NCBI GenBank assembly: GCA_902825775.1 | Contig: CADECF010000008.1 | Span: forward strand, 62,001 to 126,000 | DNA: 64,000 bases | Direction of reading: 5' to 3' | DNA from: an uncultured Lysobacteraceae bacterium | GTDB lineage: Bacteria > Pseudomonadota > Gammaproteobacteria > Xanthomonadales > Xanthomonadaceae | Shown here: piece by piece, positions 34,648 through 44,006 of the stretch | Layout: every line of letters begins with the position of its first letter | Numbering within the stretch: the stretch's first letter is position 1 | Translations under genes and position numbers: made by a program | The notes under the pieces: generated by a model | What the model saw: only the letters and a program-made list of their open reading frames with translations | What the model was told of the DNA's origin: nothing | The model's database searches: none

Positions 34648-37600
34648 TCAGAAGTCGTACTGCACCATGAAGCGGACCGAACGCGGAGCCTGGAACGAGG
34701 CCGGCTGCAGGTAAGTCGCCAGGGTGTCGCCGGTCTGCGGATCTTCCGCCTGCTCGATCACAGAGGTGACCTTCTGCGAATTGAGCACGTTGAAGATGTC
34801 CATCTTGAACTGCAGGCCTTCGACGAACGTCGGACGCCACGCCACGTTCAGGTCGAGGTTGCTCGTCCAGGGCAGGCGGCCACGGGTACCGCGCGGAGCG
34901 GCAATGGCGTTGCACTGGAAGAACGACGAACCATACGGGTGCGGGTTGAACGTACCGCTCGGCGCAGGCAGCGACGGCGGGCTCCCCGGCACGCGGCTGG
35001 GATCGCGATCGAAGGTACCCAAGCAGTTGATCGGACGGCCCGACTGCACCAGCAAATTCGCACCCACCGACCACTGATCGTTGATTTCGTAATTGCCGAA
35101 CAGCTTCAGGCTGTGGCGACGATCATTAGGCAGATAGCCGTACGAGTCCGTAGTCAACTCGATGTAGTCGAAGTCCTGGGTGACGTTGGTATCGGCCTGG
35201 CCGATGTCCGATTTCACGCCGCCTTCGGTATTGCCGATCGAACGAGCATAGGTGTACGAACCCTGTAGGAAGAACTTGTCCCAATTGCCGTCGAAGAAGA
35301 ACTCCATCGCGGTGTACTTGCGCTTGGCGCGCGGGCTCAGACGATCGCCGGGAATCGTGATCGTGCGGAACACGCCGTTGCCTTCGATATCGGTGACCAG
35401 CACCGCATCTTCGCCCGGGTTGAACATACGGCAATACGGGAAGCCGCCGTTCGGGATGCTCGGGGTCAGACCATTGGCTTCCGCGTATTCTAGGATCGCC
35501 GTGTAATCGCAGTTGTCGTCGATGGCCTGCTTCAGATCGCGGTAGATGCCGCGGACGCCGAGCGTGAAGTGATCGGTCAAGGCCATCTGCATGCCCAGGA
35601 TGTACTCGTCCTGGTACTGCGGCTTCAGGTTCTTGGAAGCGATCGTGCGCGGATCGGTCGCGGTGCCGTCTTCGCCGTTGATGAAGGCCGGACCGCCGGT
35701 GCCCACCGGAACACGGTTCAGAGGTTCACCGGTGACCGGGTCGACGCCGCTGAAATTGTAGTTCTGGCGGGTGAACAACGAGGCACTAGCGCCGCGGAGA
35801 GCGACGCTCGGGGTCAGCGGCAGCGCGTAGCGGCCGGCATTACCGAACACCTTGAAGGTCGAGTCGCCGTTCACGTCCCAGGAGAAGCCCAGACGCGGAC
35901 CGAACTGGTCGTCGATCTTGACGTAGGTCTGGCCGTCACCGTTCTGGTTTTCGAAGCTATCCCAGCGGGCGCCGAGGTAAGCGATGAAGTTGTCGGTGAT
36001 GTTCCAGCTGTCCTGGATGTAGAACGCGCGCTGCTTGACCTTCAGCGAGGCGCCGGAGAGGGTGACCTGCTCGCGAACGCGTTCGGTTTCATCGCCGCTG
36101 GCCACACGTACGGTGCGACCGTCGACCACGGCGAACGTCGGGGTGGGATCGACGGTCGCATAACGCCACAAGCGACCGCCTTCGTTGCCCTGGCCGGCGA
36201 CCGACTCGTAGTCGTCCAGGTCGTAGCCGAAACGGAGCAAGTGGTCGCCCAACTGCCATTCGGCGTCGATGCGGAACTGGTCGCGGGTATCTTCGGAGTC
36301 CTCGCGCTGCAGCTGTGCGCCGCCGGCGATGTTGCAGCGGCTTCCGTAGACGCCCGTAGCTTCCTGCTGGAAGCCGACGCGAGCGTCGACGATGGCCGGG
36401 CAGCCGCCGATCGGTTCGAACAAGTTGCCGTTGTAGGAGAACGAATTTCCGTTCGCATCGTTAATTTTCTGACCGCGCTCGAACGTGCCGCGGCCTGCCA
36501 GCACCGACAGGGTGAAGCTGTCGGTCAGGTAGCCGGTGTACTTCAAGATGTAGTTGTCGCCGCCCTGCTTGTTCTCCAGGGTGCCGATGTATTCCTGACG
36601 CTGCAGAGAGCCCGCTGGATTCAGGAACGTATCGGTCTCGGTCTTCTGCTCGTCCGAGAACGCCGTCAGTTCCAACAGGTGGCTGTCGGTGATGTTCCAG
36701 TCCATCTTCAAGAGCCAAGCCGGCGTGTTGGCTTGCGAGCTGATGTTGGTGGAGGACAGGACGTTACCGAAGGTCTCGTTTTCCTGACGGTTGTACGAGA
36801 TCAAGCCGTAAGCGAACAGCTTGTCCTTGATCAGCGCGCCGCTGGCCCACACCGAAGCGCTGGCGTTCCACTGCGAGTCCTTGGTGTTGTCCGAGCGCAG
36901 GCTGCCGTCGGTCAAGTAGACGTTCTTGACGTCTTCGCGCAGGTCTTCCGGCGACCAGAAGATGTTACCGCCGGCGTGGAACTCGTTGGTACCGCGCTTG
37001 GTGATCTGGTTGATCACGCCGCCCAGCGAACGGCCGAACTCAGCACCATAGCCGCCGGTCTTGATCTGCTGCTCTGCGATCGCCTCGAACGGTACGTTCG
37101 AGAAGTTCAGGCTGCGGAACGAGTTGGTGATGTTGAAACCGTTGACGTAGTACTGGTTCTCGGCCACCGAGGCGCCGCCGAACGAAGCCAGATTGCCGAA
37201 CGCCGCATCGCCGCGAACGGTGCCCGGGGCCAGCAGCGCAACGCTGGTGGTGTCGCGAGCGACCGGGATCTTGGCGATCTGTTCGGCGGTCAGGATGGTG
37301 GTGGACTCGACCGAGGTGACGTCGATCGGGTTGATCGCGCCGGTGCCTACGACCGTAACGGTGTCCAGGGTCTGGGCTTCGCCGGTGCCGGTCACGAAGC
37401 TGACGTTAGCCGCGGTGCCGACGCTGACGCTGGCGTTGCGGGTGCTGGTCGAGCCGTCCGTGCCCTTGCGGGTAACGGTGTACTGGCCGATCGGCACTTG
37501 CGACAGACGGTAGTTGCCGTCCGCGCCTACGGTGATGGTGCGCGAGAAGCCGGTGGCCGGGTTCTCGATAGTGATGGTATCGCCGGCGACGGCACGACCC

Positions 37601-37713
37601 GCAACCGCACCCGCGGTATTGGTTTGCGCCTGGACGCCGCCTACGAAGCTCAGACCGAGTGCAACGGTCAGCGCGCTTCGCTTCAGGCCTTTGGCAAGGT
37701 ACTTAGAAGCCAT
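34648..37713 (-). CDS. Oar-like TonB-dependent receptor 2
   Basis: A 1021-residue receptor, the closest paralogue of receptor 3. The signal peptide and regulatory-like domain are almost the same (KGLKRSALTVALG, TITIENPATGFSRTITV), the TonB box is again DTVTVVG, and the plug carries FGGASVAENQYYVNGF and YGAEFGRSLGGVIN. The barrel diverges more, especially in surface loops, and ends SVRFMVQYDF. The start was set by homology with receptor 3. A further 16 codons upstream are open but follow the shared leader. All three receptor genes have their own promoter and terminator, so they are separate units. Confidence 0.93.
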   Translation of the reverse strand: MASKYLAKGLKRSALTVALGLSFVGGVQAQTNTAGAVAGRAVAGDTITIENPATGFSRTITVGADGNYRLSQVPIGQYTVTRKGTDGSTSTRNASVSVGTAANVSFVTGTGEAQTLDTVTVVGTGAINPIDVTSVESTTILTAEQIAKIPVARDTTSVALLAPGTVRGDAAFGNLASFGGASVAENQYYVNGFNITNSFRSLNFSNVPFEAIAEQQIKTGGYGAEFGRSLGGVINQITKRGTNEFHAGGNIFWSPEDLREDVKNVYLTDGSLRSDNTKDSQWNASASVWASGALIKDKLFAYGLISYNRQENETFGNVLSSTNISSQANTPAWLLKMDWNITDSHLLELTAFSDEQKTETDTFLNPAGSLQRQEYIGTLENKQGGDNYILKYTGYLTDSFTLSVLAGRGTFERGQKINDANGNSFSYNGNLFEPIGGCPAIVDARVGFQQEATGVYGSRCNIAGGAQLQREDSEDTRDQFRIDAEWQLGDHLLRFGYDLDDYESVAGQGNEGGRLWRYATVDPTPTFAVVDGRTVRVASGDETERVREQVTLSGASLKVKQRAFYIQDSWNITDNFIAYLGARWDSFENQNGDGQTYVKIDDQFGPRLGFSWDVNGDSTFKVFGNAGRYALPLTPSVALRGASASLFTRQNYNFSGVDPVTGEPLNRVPVGTGGPAFINGEDGTATDPRTIASKNLKPQYQDEYILGMQMALTDHFTLGVRGIYRDLKQAIDDNCDYTAILEYAEANGLTPSIPNGGFPYCRMFNPGEDAVLVTDIEGNGVFRTITIPGDRLSPRAKRKYTAMEFFFDGNWDKFFLQGSYTYARSIGNTEGGVKSDIGQADTNVTQDFDYIELTTDSYGYLPNDRRHSLKLFGNYEINDQWSVGANLLVQSGRPINCLGTFDRDPSRVPGSPPSLPAPSGTFNPHPYGSSFFQCNAIAAPRGTRGRLPWTSNLDLNVAWRPTFVEGLQFKMDIFNVLNSQKVTSVIEQAEDPQTGDTLATYLQPASFQAPRSVRFMVQYDF

Positions 37714-37792
37714 TGTTTGTAACCCCCATGGGACAGTTGACCCTATAAGAAATGCGTTCACGTCAAGAGCCGAAAGGCGGCATGACCGGCCG

Positions 37793-37822
37793 ACTATAGA
37801 CCAGCCAACAATTCTTTAACAA
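37793..37822 (-). promoter_or_regulatory. Promoter of receptor 2
   Basis: On the minus strand TTGTTA (37822-37817), 18 bases, TATAGT (37798-37793), then the shared GTCGGCCGGTCATGCCGCC leader. The remaining 37823-37996 shows no gene. Confidence 0.75.
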
Positions 37823-37996
37823 GGGCCTCAGCTGGAATTTACGTTGATAACCCGCCTATTCAGGCAAGCGCTTGGAATTCGTTCAGGGCAGCCACGTATC
37901 TAAACGATCCAGGCGCGACAAACGCCAGCGAAATTGCTGCGCCGCACCACAACTTTAGTCCTTGATGCCGGGCATGACTAATGACCTAGTTGCCCA

Positions 37997-38028
37997 TAAA
38001 AAAGCCGCTGGCGGGGGGCCAGCGGCTC
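37997..38028 (-). terminator. Rho-independent terminator after receptor 1
   Basis: On the minus strand GAGCCGCTGGCC-CCCC-GCCAGCGGC is followed by TTTTTTATG. It lies about 40 bases after the receptor 1 stop. Confidence 0.9.
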
Positions 38029-38066
38029 AAGGGTCAGTCCCTACTTCTGTGGGCTACTGCTATCAG

Positions 38067-41000
38067 TTAGAACTCGTAGCGGACCGTCAGGCGCACGAAT
38101 CGCGGCGCTTGGAAGTTGACGCCATTCAGATCGTCGAAGGCACGAACGTTACTGACGGACGACGCCTGCGAACTTTCGCTGAATTCCGTAGACGTAGTGG
38201 AATTGAGCACATTGAACACCTTCGCCTGCAGGGTCAGCTTTTTGTTTGCCCAAGCCGGAGTGTAGTTAACACCCAAGTCGAACGTCCTAGTCCAAGGCGT
38301 ACGGCCGCGATCGCCACGATTGGTCAGCGAGTAGCGAACATCGTCGCTCGTGCCCTCGACACCGTCCGCGCCGACATCGTCCACGATCGGACCGTTGGGA
38401 TCCAGGCAGTAAAAACTCGAGCCGGAGTAGTTGGCGATGCTACCCGCGTCTGGATCGCCGATGCCCAACCCATTCACTGGGATGAAGCCGTTGCAGCTGA
38501 TCGGCCGGCCTGATTGGATAATCAAGTTGGCGCTAACCGTCCACTCATCGGTGATGTCATAGGCGCCGAAGAGCTTCAAAGTGTGACGACGGTCGTTGGG
38601 CAGATAGCCGTACGCGCCATCCTCGAACGCAGCGAAGTCGAAGTCCTGCGTAGCGCCGGCGTCGTCCTGCTCGAGCGTGGAGTTCACGTAGCCTTCGACG
38701 TTGCCCTTGCTCTTGGCGAAGGTATACGAACCCTGCAGATACCAATTGTCCGCCTTCGCCCTCTCCCAGAAGAACTCCACAGCGCTGTACTTACGCTGAT
38801 ATTCGGGGAGGCCCAAGTAACTCGATGGAACGTTGTAGACCTGGAGGGTGCCCGTGTTGGTGGGATCCAACGCGATCGAGACGTCACTGCCGGGATTGAT
38901 GATGAAGCAGGTCGGCATATCGATGCCGATGCCATCCTGGGAGAAGTCCGCGACGAAACCGTTGTCGGCTGCCCACTGGTCAAACCCGTTGTGGCCGCAG
39001 GTATCGTCGAAACCCGCCTTGACCTTGCGGTAAATCGCACGCATGCCGAGGGACCAGTTGGCACCAATCTCATGTTGGAAGCCGAGGATGTATTCGTCCT
39101 GGTACATCGGATCCAGATTCGTCGCAGCGATGGTGCGCGGATCCGGCGGGGTACGCGAACCGTTCACGGCCGTGGGAATCAGCACATCGCCAAGAATCGG
39201 GGTGCTGTCAGGATTGACGCCATCCAGGAAGTACCAGGTCTCGTCGCTGTACTCGTATCCCGAGCCACGGATGTTGGTATTGGACGCGACCGGAATGAAG
39301 TAGCGGCCGGCGTTACCGAATACCTTGAACGTGGAGTCGCCGTTGACGTCCCATGAGAAGCCAAGACGCGGGGCGAACAGCGTGTCGGATTCGATGAACG
39401 TAGTGCCCTGCGCGTTCTTGTTTTCGAACGTTTCGGCGCGCAGGCCCAAGTACAGCAGCAAGTTGTCCATCGCCTGCCAGCTGTCTTCGACGTAGTAGGC
39501 GCTGTTGATGGTTTCGTAGCTGCCGCTCTGGCTTTCGGTGACGCGCCTACGGGCGACATCGCCGAGGAAGGCGTAGTCCGGACCGAACACGTCCTCAGCG
39601 CGGAAGTAACGGAAATACTCGCCGCCGCTGTAGGTGGTGCCGGCATGGCTGGACGTGAACTTCTCCTGGTCCAGACCGAAACGCAGCTTGTGGTCGCCCA
39701 GCTGCCATTCGGCATCCAAACGGTAGGCCTTGCGGGTGTCTTCGTCCGGGCCGCCGCCGAAGTCGGCGTTGCGCACCGTGAACTGCGCCTCCGTCCAGCA
39801 GCCGACGTGGTTCAGCGGGATACCCGCCGCGCGGCTGTCGTAGATCGCGGGGCAGTTGGCGCCCGGCAACTCGCTCTGGAAGTTGTTGGCGTTCTTCAGA
39901 TAGCCGGCCTGGGCCGAAATCGTGAAGTTGTCGGTGAGATAGCCGGTGTACTTGGCGATATAGACTTCGCCGCCGTTCTCGAGCGTCGCCGTGCTGTCGA
40001 CCGCACCATGGTGGCCGGCATAGGTCTGCCCGCCGGTGTAGCTGTAGTTGGTGATGTCGGTTTCTTGCTTGTTGTAGATGCCCGTGAACTCGAGGATGTG
40101 GCTGTCCGTGATGTTCCAGTCCAGCTTGACCATGCCGTTGGGCTTGTCGTCCTTGCGGTGCTGGCTGGTGAACTGGGTGAACGTGTCGTCGGTATCGTTG
40201 CGACCTTCGATCAAGCCGAAGATGAACAACCGATCCTTGATCAGCGGACCGCTACCCCAGACGTTATAGCTAAGACGGTCGTACTCATTGTCTGAGCGGT
40301 ACTGGAAGAACGGGTCGCCGCCATCGATCGAATTCTGATCGCGCGTCACCACATCCTTACCGGGCTCGCGTAGCTCGTTGGGCGCCCAATAAGCACTGAC
40401 GCCACCCTTCCACTCGTTGGTACCGCGCTTCGTCACGATGCTGATCACACCGCCCAGCGAACGGCCGTACTCGGCGCCGTAGCCACCGGTCTTGACCTGT
40501 TGTTCGCTGATGGCGTCGAACGGCAGATCCGCGAACGAAACGAAGTTGCGGATGTTGGTGACGTCGAAGCCGTTGATGTAGTAGCCGTTCTCCGCGACCG
40601 ATGCGCCGCCGAACGACGCCAGGTTGCCGAAGCCGGTGTCGCCGCGAACGGTGCCGGGCGCCAGCAGGGCGACGTTGGTGACGTCGCGCGCCACCGGCAG
40701 TTCGTCGATCTGTTCGGCGGTGAACACCGTAGTCGATTCGACAGAGGACACGTCGATCGGATTGAAGGCGGCCGCGCCCACGACGGTAACCGCGCCGAGG
40801 TTGGTGGCGCCGCCGCCGGTGGGCGTCGCGAAGCTGACGTTCGTACCCGTACCGACTCGCACTTGTACGTCGCGCGAACCTTCCGCTGCGGTCACCGTAT
40901 AGCGACCCGGCGCGAGTTGCGGGAACGTGAACTTGCCGTCGCTGCCTGCGGTGATTTCGCGGGTAACGCCAGTGTCGGTATTGAGGATCGTGACCTTACC

Positions 41001-41126
41001 GCCGGAAGCAGTCTCGCCGAAGATCGAACCCACCGAACTCTGTGCGCTGACGCCGCCGGCGAAACAGACGCCTAGCGCGACGGTCAAGGCGCTTCGCTTG
41101 AAGCCCTTCGTAAATTGACGTGCCAT
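38067..41126 (-). CDS. Oar-like TonB-dependent receptor 1
   Basis: A 1019-residue receptor, more distant from the other two. The signal peptide (FKRSALTVALGVCFAGGVSAQ) keeps the common core. The regulatory-like domain (GKVTILNTDTGVTREITAG) is shorter, and a TonB-box-like LGAVTVVG precedes a plug with FGGASVAENGYYINGF and YGAEYGRSLGGVIS. The barrel ends FVRLTVRYEF. The start was set by the shared leader GGGGGTTACACAGA just upstream. The substrate is unknown. The first in the row, it lies downstream of the convergent-free gap after pckG on the same strand. Confidence 0.92.
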   Translation of the reverse strand: MARQFTKGFKRSALTVALGVCFAGGVSAQSSVGSIFGETASGGKVTILNTDTGVTREITAGSDGKFTFPQLAPGRYTVTAAEGSRDVQVRVGTGTNVSFATPTGGGATNLGAVTVVGAAAFNPIDVSSVESTTVFTAEQIDELPVARDVTNVALLAPGTVRGDTGFGNLASFGGASVAENGYYINGFDVTNIRNFVSFADLPFDAISEQQVKTGGYGAEYGRSLGGVISIVTKRGTNEWKGGVSAYWAPNELREPGKDVVTRDQNSIDGGDPFFQYRSDNEYDRLSYNVWGSGPLIKDRLFIFGLIEGRNDTDDTFTQFTSQHRKDDKPNGMVKLDWNITDSHILEFTGIYNKQETDITNYSYTGGQTYAGHHGAVDSTATLENGGEVYIAKYTGYLTDNFTISAQAGYLKNANNFQSELPGANCPAIYDSRAAGIPLNHVGCWTEAQFTVRNADFGGGPDEDTRKAYRLDAEWQLGDHKLRFGLDQEKFTSSHAGTTYSGGEYFRYFRAEDVFGPDYAFLGDVARRRVTESQSGSYETINSAYYVEDSWQAMDNLLLYLGLRAETFENKNAQGTTFIESDTLFAPRLGFSWDVNGDSTFKVFGNAGRYFIPVASNTNIRGSGYEYSDETWYFLDGVNPDSTPILGDVLIPTAVNGSRTPPDPRTIAATNLDPMYQDEYILGFQHEIGANWSLGMRAIYRKVKAGFDDTCGHNGFDQWAADNGFVADFSQDGIGIDMPTCFIINPGSDVSIALDPTNTGTLQVYNVPSSYLGLPEYQRKYSAVEFFWERAKADNWYLQGSYTFAKSKGNVEGYVNSTLEQDDAGATQDFDFAAFEDGAYGYLPNDRRHTLKLFGAYDITDEWTVSANLIIQSGRPISCNGFIPVNGLGIGDPDAGSIANYSGSSFYCLDPNGPIVDDVGADGVEGTSDDVRYSLTNRGDRGRTPWTRTFDLGVNYTPAWANKKLTLQAKVFNVLNSTTSTEFSESSQASSVSNVRAFDDLNGVNFQAPRFVRLTVRYEF

Positions 41127-41200
41127 TCTGTGTAACCCCCTACGGATCAAAGTGATCAAAAAAACAGTTGGTCTATGCCCAAAGTTGGCATGACCATCGG

Positions 41201-41230
41201 ACTATAGGGGGCGACACAAATAATTAACAA
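41201..41230 (-). promoter_or_regulatory. Promoter of receptor 1
   Basis: On the minus strand TTGTTA (41230-41225), 18 bases, TATAGT (41206-41201), followed by GTCCGATGGTCATGCC, a variant of the leader of the other two receptors. Confidence 0.72.
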
Positions 41231-41369
41231 GCCTTTCAGGCGAAATTCACACAAGAAATTTCGCCCGGCGCCAAAAAGATAAAACCTGGCGTAGCTAAGC
41301 CTTTGAATTTGATTGGTATTCCCGAATACGTCTCAAAGCTTTCCGAGACCTATAGTGCGCCGCAGCACA

Positions 41370-43175
41370 CTATTTGCGTAAGGCCGATGCGATGTTTTCT
41401 TGTTCAGCCAGGAGTGCCGAAGGTAATCGTCGGCCATATTCCTTCAAGTAGCTGGCGATGCCGTCGAACTCGCGAACCCAGCCCTCCTGCTCGAAAGCGA
41501 ATAGCTTTTCCTGAGCTTCGGGCGTCAGCTGGACGCCGTCCAGAGTCAAATCGTCGGCCTTGGGCAACGCGCCTATCGGCGTATCCACGGCGCCGGCCTG
41601 GCCTTTCACCCGGCCGATCATCCACTCCAGCACGCGCAGGTTGTCGCCGAAGCCCGGCCACAGGAACTGGCCTTCGTCGCCCTTGCGGAACCAATTGACG
41701 TGGAAGATCTTCGGCAGCTTCGCGCCGGGCTTGTCGAACGACAGCCAGTGCGCGAAGTAATCGGCGAAGTTGTAGCCGCAGAACGGTTTCATCGCCATCG
41801 GATCGTGGCGCATCACGCCGACCGCGCCGGTGGCGGCGGCCGTGGTTTCCGAACCCATCGAAGCGCCGATCAGTACGCCGTGCGTCCAGTCGCGCGCCTC
41901 GAACACCAGCGGCACCAGCGAAGCGCGGCGGCCGCCGAAGACGATCGCGCTGATCGGCACGCCCTGCGCGTCTTCGGCATGCGACGAATAGCTCGGGCAC
42001 TGTTTGGCGCTGACGGTGAAGCGCGAATTGGGATGCGCGGCGGGACCGTTGCCGCGATCGTAGTCGCGGCCTTGCCAGTCCGTGGCCGGCACGCGATCGT
42101 CCAATCCTTCCCACCACGGTTGCCTGTCGGCGGTGGTAGCGACGTTGGTGAAGATGGTGTCGCGCTGGATCGAGGCCAGCGCATTCGGGTTGGACTTGTT
42201 CGAAGTACCCGGCGCTACGCCGAAATAGCCGGCTTCCGGATTGATCGCCCACAGCCTGCCGTCCGCGCCGGGGCGCATCCAGCAGATGTCGTCGCCCACG
42301 GTCCATACCTTCCATCCGGCCTGGCGATAGCTCTCAGGCGGAATCAGCATAGCCAGGTTCGTCTTGCCGCAGGCGCTGGGAAAAGCCGCCGCGATGTAAT
42401 GGGTTTCGCCCTGCGGATTCTGGATGCCGACGATCAGCATGTGCTCGGCCAGCCAGCCTTCCTGCCGCGCCTGGTACGAAGCGATGCGCAGCGCATGGCA
42501 TTTCTTGCCCAGCAGCGCATTGCCGCCGTAGCCGGAACCGTAGCTCTTGATCAGCAGTTCTTCGGGGAAATGCATGATGAAGCGGCGTTCCGGATCCAGC
42601 TCGCCGATCGAATGCAAACCGCGGACGAAGCTTCCCTCGCGCTCGATACGCGCCAGCGCCGCCGCGCCCATGCGGGTCATGATGCGCATGTTGGCGACCA
42701 CGTACGGCGAGTCGGTGATTTCAACGCCGCAACGCGCCAGCGGGGATTCGATCGGACCCATGCAATAAGGAATCACGTACATGGTCCGGCCGCGCATGCA
42801 GCCGGCGAACAGCGCATCCATTTTGGCGTGGGCTTCGTCGGGCGCCATCCAGTGGTTGTTGGGGCCGGCCGTTTCGGCGTCGCTGGTGCAGACGAAGGTG
42901 AGGTGTTCGACGCGGGCCACGTCGTCGGGATCGGAAAGGTGCAGCCAGCTGTTGGGATGCGTGTCCGGATTCAGCGGCAGCAGCGTGCCTTCGTCCTGCA
43001 TCAGTTCGATCAGCTCGTCGTGCTCGCTGTCGCTGCCGTCGCACCACTGGATGCGCGCCGGTTCGGTCAGCCGGGCCACTTCCATCACCCATTGGTTGAG
43101 CGCGTCCAGCTGGCTCCCCTCCGTCGCTACCAGCCTTGCGGTCGGTTTGCCGAAATGTTCAGTGGATGTGCTCAT
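41370..43175 (-). CDS. pckG: Phosphoenolpyruvate carboxykinase (GTP)
   Basis: A 601-residue gluconeogenic enzyme converting oxaloacetate and GTP to PEP. The kinase P-loop FPSACGKTN, the metal and substrate regions (YGGNALLGKKCHALRIAS, KPFCGYNFADYF; separate pieces) and the full length match the GTP-dependent class, which is unrelated in length to the ATP form. AAGGA lies five bases before the ATG. The TetR gene is 48 bases upstream on the same strand, so the two may share transcripts, linking gluconeogenesis to the fatty-acid regulator. Confidence 0.97.
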   Translation of the reverse strand: MSTSTEHFGKPTARLVATEGSQLDALNQWVMEVARLTEPARIQWCDGSDSEHDELIELMQDEGTLLPLNPDTHPNSWLHLSDPDDVARVEHLTFVCTSDAETAGPNNHWMAPDEAHAKMDALFAGCMRGRTMYVIPYCMGPIESPLARCGVEITDSPYVVANMRIMTRMGAAALARIEREGSFVRGLHSIGELDPERRFIMHFPEELLIKSYGSGYGGNALLGKKCHALRIASYQARQEGWLAEHMLIVGIQNPQGETHYIAAAFPSACGKTNLAMLIPPESYRQAGWKVWTVGDDICWMRPGADGRLWAINPEAGYFGVAPGTSNKSNPNALASIQRDTIFTNVATTADRQPWWEGLDDRVPATDWQGRDYDRGNGPAAHPNSRFTVSAKQCPSYSSHAEDAQGVPISAIVFGGRRASLVPLVFEARDWTHGVLIGASMGSETTAAATGAVGVMRHDPMAMKPFCGYNFADYFAHWLSFDKPGAKLPKIFHVNWFRKGDEGQFLWPGFGDNLRVLEWMIGRVKGQAGAVDTPIGALPKADDLTLDGVQLTPEAQEKLFAFEQEGWVREFDGIASYLKEYGRRLPSALLAEQENIASALRK

Positions 43176-43223
43176 AGCGATCCTTCGAGATAAACGGGAT
43201 TCCGAGTGGCCGGCCTGCCGCGC

Positions 43224-43811
43224 TCATGCCTTGGGGATGAGCGTGTCCATCATGTGCTCGACGTAGGCCTCGAACTCGTCGTGCTGCATCCGCGTCTGGT
43301 GCAGTTGCAGATTGAGCTGCAGGAAGCCGACATAGGCCGCATAGAGCAATTGCGCGCGGTAGCGCGCGTCGGTGCGGCTCAGGCCGACCTGGCGGAACGA
43401 AGCGGTGAGGTATTCGAGCCGGCGCTCGGAAATGCGGCCGATCACCGGCTGCACGGCGGGGTGGTCCAACGCCTTCAGCAGCTCGGAATAGATGATGTGC
43501 GACTTGACCTCGTTGGCCACCAGATGGAATAGCGAGCGCAGGCGCTGGCGCGGATCCGGGATGGGCTCGAGCTGGCCGAACACGGTTTCCTGTTCGACCT
43601 TCTCCCAACGCTCGAGCGCGGCTACTAATAATGCGTCGCGAGATGGGAAATGCCAGTAGAAGCTGCCCTTGGTCACGCCCAGCCTGCGGGCCAGCGGCTC
43701 GACCGCCACGGCGGCGACGCCCTGTTCTGCGATGAGATCCAGGGCGGCCTGGGCCCAATCGTCGGCGCTGAGGCGGCCGCTACGTTCGGATTTGACGGCG
43801 GCGAGGGTCAT
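43224..43811 (-). CDS. TetR family transcriptional regulator
   Basis: A 195-residue repressor-type protein. The N-terminal helix-turn-helix lies at about 18-62 (AALDLIAEQGVAAVAVEPLA, then GVTKGSFYWHFPSRDALL). The C-terminal ligand domain is not distinctive. It is divergent from an acyl-CoA dehydrogenase gene, with CCATAC-containing sites between, so it probably controls that gene and itself in response to an acyl-CoA or related ligand. This is inferred from position only. Confidence 0.88.
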   Translation of the reverse strand: MTLAAVKSERSGRLSADDWAQAALDLIAEQGVAAVAVEPLARRLGVTKGSFYWHFPSRDALLVAALERWEKVEQETVFGQLEPIPDPRQRLRSLFHLVANEVKSHIIYSELLKALDHPAVQPVIGRISERRLEYLTASFRQVGLSRTDARYRAQLLYAAYVGFLQLNLQLHQTRMQHDEFEAYVEHMMDTLIPKA

Positions 43812-43820
43812 GGAGGCAGT

Positions 43821-43926
43821 GTATCCATACGGTAGGGTCAGGGACAGTATCGAGCATTCCAGGACAAGCCCGGCTGACCCGATGCGTTGACGCAGGTCAG
43901 AATAGTATCCATACTTATGCGTATGG
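43821..43926. promoter_or_regulatory. Operator sites between TetR and acyl-CoA dehydrogenase genes
   Basis: CCATAC-TTATGC-GTATGG at 43909-43926 is an inverted repeat preceded by GTAT. A related single copy GTATCCATACGGTA lies at 43821-43834, ten bases before the TetR start. The two sites would suit control of both divergent genes by the TetR protein. Confidence 0.55.
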
Positions 43927-44006
43927 TAAAGCCGTTAAGGCGAACACCCGCCTAACGCGCTGGGCCCTAACCTTGCCAGAGCCTGCGGGCTCGCCGGAGC
44001 ATAGCC

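Noticed and set aside
31322..37722. Long plus-strand open frames antisense to the TonB receptors (774 and 717 codons)
   Set aside because: They repeat the antisense pattern of paralogous receptors, with no signal, start site or domain, so they are shadows.
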